Source: Fimbriimonadaceae bacterium
GTDB taxonomy: Bacteria > Armatimonadota > Fimbriimonadia > Fimbriimonadales > Fimbriimonadaceae
Direction: 5' to 3'
Assembly: GCA_019694835.1 (NCBI GenBank)
Contig: JAIBBE010000235.1
Span: 1-7,990 of the forward strand
DNA length: 7,990 bases
Shown: one piece after another, positions 6,529 to 7,990 of the stretch
How positions within the stretch are numbered: the stretch's first letter is position 1
Layout: each line of letters opens with the position of its first letter
Position numbers and translations under genes: made by a program
The notes under the pieces: model-generated
The model's input: the letters and a program-made list of their open reading frames with translations, nothing else
What the model was told of the DNA's origin: nothing
Databases searched by the model: none

Positions 6529-7475
6529 CAGAGGCGCACCTTGCAGTCCACGACGTCAGTCACGGCGAGGTCTGCCACACAGCCCAGGGGAATCGTCACA
6601 TTCTCGACGTCATGGCCGATATCGGCCTCAATCACGATCGGAAATCGTCCGCGCAGCCCAAGGACATCTAGTAGCAGGACGTCCGGCGGCACCACCTGGT
6701 CAGGCTTGTAGAAACTCTCTTTGAGCGTCGAGAAGCGCCCGATGATCATGCCAGCGATCTCGTCGAACACGCCCATGTTTGCGAGATGAACGAGGTGCTG
6801 GACGACAGCATGCCGGGGATCAGCGCTTTCCCAGAACAGGATCTTGCCCTTCCAGTCGGGCCACCATGGTGTCCCGGCAAGCATCGTCAGACCCTTCAGG
6901 TTGCCACCGAGAAGTACGCCGGATGCACGTCCGCCCTGCAGGGGCTTCCACATCTTGCTACAAGATAGATCGAAGGTGCCGTTCCTCGTTGCCGAGAGAA
7001 ATCCAGCCTCTGTCAGCGAGTAGTTCGTCCCATCGCACCTACCAAATCCAAACGTCACATCGCACAGCGTGTGAAACGTAACCGCACCCGTCTGCGCCGT
7101 CGTGATCAGGGGGAGGATGGCGTTGTCACTGAACCCGAACAGCGCCTTGCCGCTTTCCGCGATGCGCCCGAAATCAACATACGGCAGCATCTGGTGGGCA
7201 ACATGCCCGCCGATCGACGGGATGATTACGTCGATATCTCCATCGGCGACCAGGTCTGCCAGGTCCGAGGCCCTCTCCTGCGGATGAGCCGACGCGTTCC
7301 ACCAGATTCCTCCGCAGTGCTTCGAGTCCCGGACCGTAAAGCCGTGGCTCTCCAGGCGTTCGCACCCCTTCCTAAACAGCCCGGTCTTCTCCGCGGAGTC
7401 GCAGAAGGCGCCCGAGGGCGAATAGATGCCGATCGTCTTCGCATTGTTGAGCCTCGCTGGCAACTTGCTTGTCAT
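6528..7475 (-). CDS. S66-family serine peptidase, MccF-like
   Basis: The 315-residue protein is a complete S66 (LD-carboxypeptidase/MccF) enzyme. The N-terminal strand is KTIGIYSPSGAF. The loop IIPSIGGHVAHQMLPYVDF (about 84 to 102) matches MccF-type proteins better than LdcA, which has an RGGYG-type loop. The nucleophile elbow is GFSD with Ser116. The catalytic Glu is in FWESAD at about 216, and the catalytic His is in IGHDVENVTIPLG at about 288. MccF protects microcin C producers by cutting the amide bond between the aminoacyl part and the nucleotide; LdcA trims muropeptides. Next to a synthetase-like ligase, cleavage of an aminoacyl-nucleotide-like product, as immunity or maturation, is the most attractive reading, but it is inference. 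The ATG at 7475 was chosen because AAGGAG sits 9 bases upstream and family homology begins there; the in-frame upstream extension looks non-coding. No signal peptide, so cytoplasmic. Confidence 0.88.
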   Translation of the reverse strand: MTSKLPARLNNAKTIGIYSPSGAFCDSAEKTGLFRKGCERLESHGFTVRDSKHCGGIWWNASAHPQERASDLADLVADGDIDVIIPSIGGHVAHQMLPYVDFGRIAESGKALFGFSDNAILPLITTAQTGAVTFHTLCDVTFGFGRCDGTNYSLTEAGFLSATRNGTFDLSCSKMWKPLQGGRASGVLLGGNLKGLTMLAGTPWWPDWKGKILFWESADPRHAVVQHLVHLANMGVFDEIAGMIIGRFSTLKESFYKPDQVVPPDVLLLDVLGLRGRFPIVIEADIGHDVENVTIPLGCVADLAVTDVVDCKVRL

Positions 7476-7990
7476 GATGCATTTCTCCTTTTTGAATGAT
7501 GACCCCTGCTGTCTCGTATCCGTGCAGCGCGTGGACGTTACACATCTGCTCGAACGAGCATGGCTCGAGAACCGCACTCCCGACATCCGCCAGGACCTGC
7601 CTGACGCGCCCGGCGAGCGCGTCGTCGTCCAAGTCCCTGGCTAGGTGTAGCCCTTTTCTCTCGTCGTTACTAGGGCACGTCGTGAACCACCCTTCGACAG
7701 AGTGCTTCACGCCAAACACACCCTCTTGGCAGTAAGCCGGGCACTTCCCACACTTGGCCGCGCGCATGGTTGCACTGAAGGAGTCCTTGAGACGTACCCT
7801 CAGCCCGCCGGCATCGAACCAGTAGAAGCGGCAACCGAAACGGTCTTGGATGACCGGATCACCGAACCGGGTTTTGAGTTGATCGAGGACCATGCTCGTC
7901 GGGACGAACTCAGCCAACCACTCCCGCCGGCGAGCCTGCGAGTAGTAGAAGTCGAGCAAGCTCAGATGCACGGGCGACACGGCGTTCCTT
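7372..7990 (-). CDS. Radical SAM protein, MoaA-like C-terminal part (5' end outside the window)
   Basis: Only the last ~205 codons are present. The part seen does not include the CxxxCxxC motif that binds the radical SAM cluster, which would lie off the right edge. The assignment rests on the C-terminal region: KCGKCPAYC, then EGVFG, a Gly-containing turn and TTCPS form a C-x2-C-x3-C-x17-C set suited to an auxiliary Fe-S cluster. GLHLARDLDDDALAGRVRQV follows, resembling the MoaA tail after its last cluster cysteine. MoaA makes a molybdopterin precursor from GTP, but no other molybdopterin gene is here, so a related radical reaction on a nucleotide or peptide is more likely. The frame runs 104 bases into the S66 gene, unusually far; the last ~35 residues look like overprint. 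It appears to be upstream of, and co-transcribed with, the rest of the cluster. Family confidence is moderate because the N-terminal half is missing. Confidence 0.65.
   Translation of the reverse strand, partial: RNAVSPVHLSLLDFYYSQARRREWLAEFVPTSMVLDQLKTRFGDPVIQDRFGCRFYWFDAGGLRVRLKDSFSATMRAAKCGKCPAYCQEGVFGVKHSVEGWFTTCPSNDERKGLHLARDLDDDALAGRVRQVLADVGSAVLEPCSFEQMCNVHALHGYETAGVIIQKGEMHHDKQVASEAQQCEDDRHLFALGRLLRLRGEDRAV
7485..7490 (-). promoter_or_regulatory. Ribosome binding site of the S66 gene, inside the radical SAM gene
   Basis: On the minus strand AAGGAG lies 9 bases before the ATG at 7475 and overlaps a run of five A (7489..7493). It fixes the S66 start. An ATG 5 bases before the chosen one, in the radical SAM frame, is not the S66 start. 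Confidence 0.7.

Noticed and set aside
1..7990. Plus-strand open frames, up to 220 codons (for example 5815..6477)
   Set aside because: They lie opposite well-supported minus-strand genes with clear motifs, lack ribosome binding sites and domain features, and are antisense shadows.
7372..7990. Assignment as molybdenum cofactor gene moaA
   Set aside because: Cysteine spacing differs from the MoaA C-x2-C-x13-C pattern and no molybdopterin gene is nearby, so only 'MoaA-like radical SAM' is justified.
1..7990. CRISPR array, tRNA or rRNA genes
   Set aside because: No regularly spaced direct repeats and no cloverleaf or conserved rRNA sequence was recognised on either strand.

Overview
The window looks like an accessory region (genomic island or similar) of a moderately GC-rich proteobacterium. 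A gammaproteobacterium such as a Pseudomonas or Xanthomonadales relative is my best guess, from the style of the truncated EamA-type transporter, the strong GGAGG-type ribosome binding sites and the GC-rich hairpin terminator. I cannot fix the genus from sequence alone. Every gene I support reads on the minus strand, so transcription runs from the right edge towards the left.

Right to left, positions 7990 to 1309 hold one tightly packed run of genes: the C-terminal part of a radical SAM (MoaA-like) protein that runs off the window, an MccF-like S66 serine peptidase, a stand-alone class II lysyl-tRNA-synthetase-like catalytic domain, a fusion of an RmlD-like short-chain dehydrogenase with a HAD-like domain, an AlkA/OGG1-like helix-hairpin-helix protein, a class I SAM methyltransferase, and a WYL-domain regulator. 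A small three-helix membrane protein follows (845..1225). Junctions are overlaps or gaps of 2 to 22 bases, three of them TGATG stop/start fusions, so the run is very likely one operon. A perfect-stem Rho-independent terminator lies downstream (622..648).

Left of the terminator (1..621) is what looks like rearranged flanking DNA: the N-terminal third of an EamA/DMT transporter broken by an abrupt loss of homology near position 124, an 11-base inverted repeat, and no intact gene.

The gene set suggests a small-molecule or nucleic-acid modification pathway rather than housekeeping. An adenylate-forming LysRS-like enzyme, a hydrolase of the family that destroys aminoacyl-nucleotide antibiotics, a radical SAM enzyme, an N-glycosylase-like fold, a sugar-type SDR fused to a HAD domain and a methyltransferase would fit the making, tailoring and self-protection of a modified (amino)acyl-nucleoside. 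This is inference. Several of these proteins carry changes at positions that define canonical substrates (the lysine pocket of the synthetase, the catalytic Asp of the glycosylase, the second Asp of the HAD motif), which supports a repurposed, possibly undescribed system. WYL regulators often sit in defence or conflict islands, so a phage-defence or toxic-metabolite role is an alternative.
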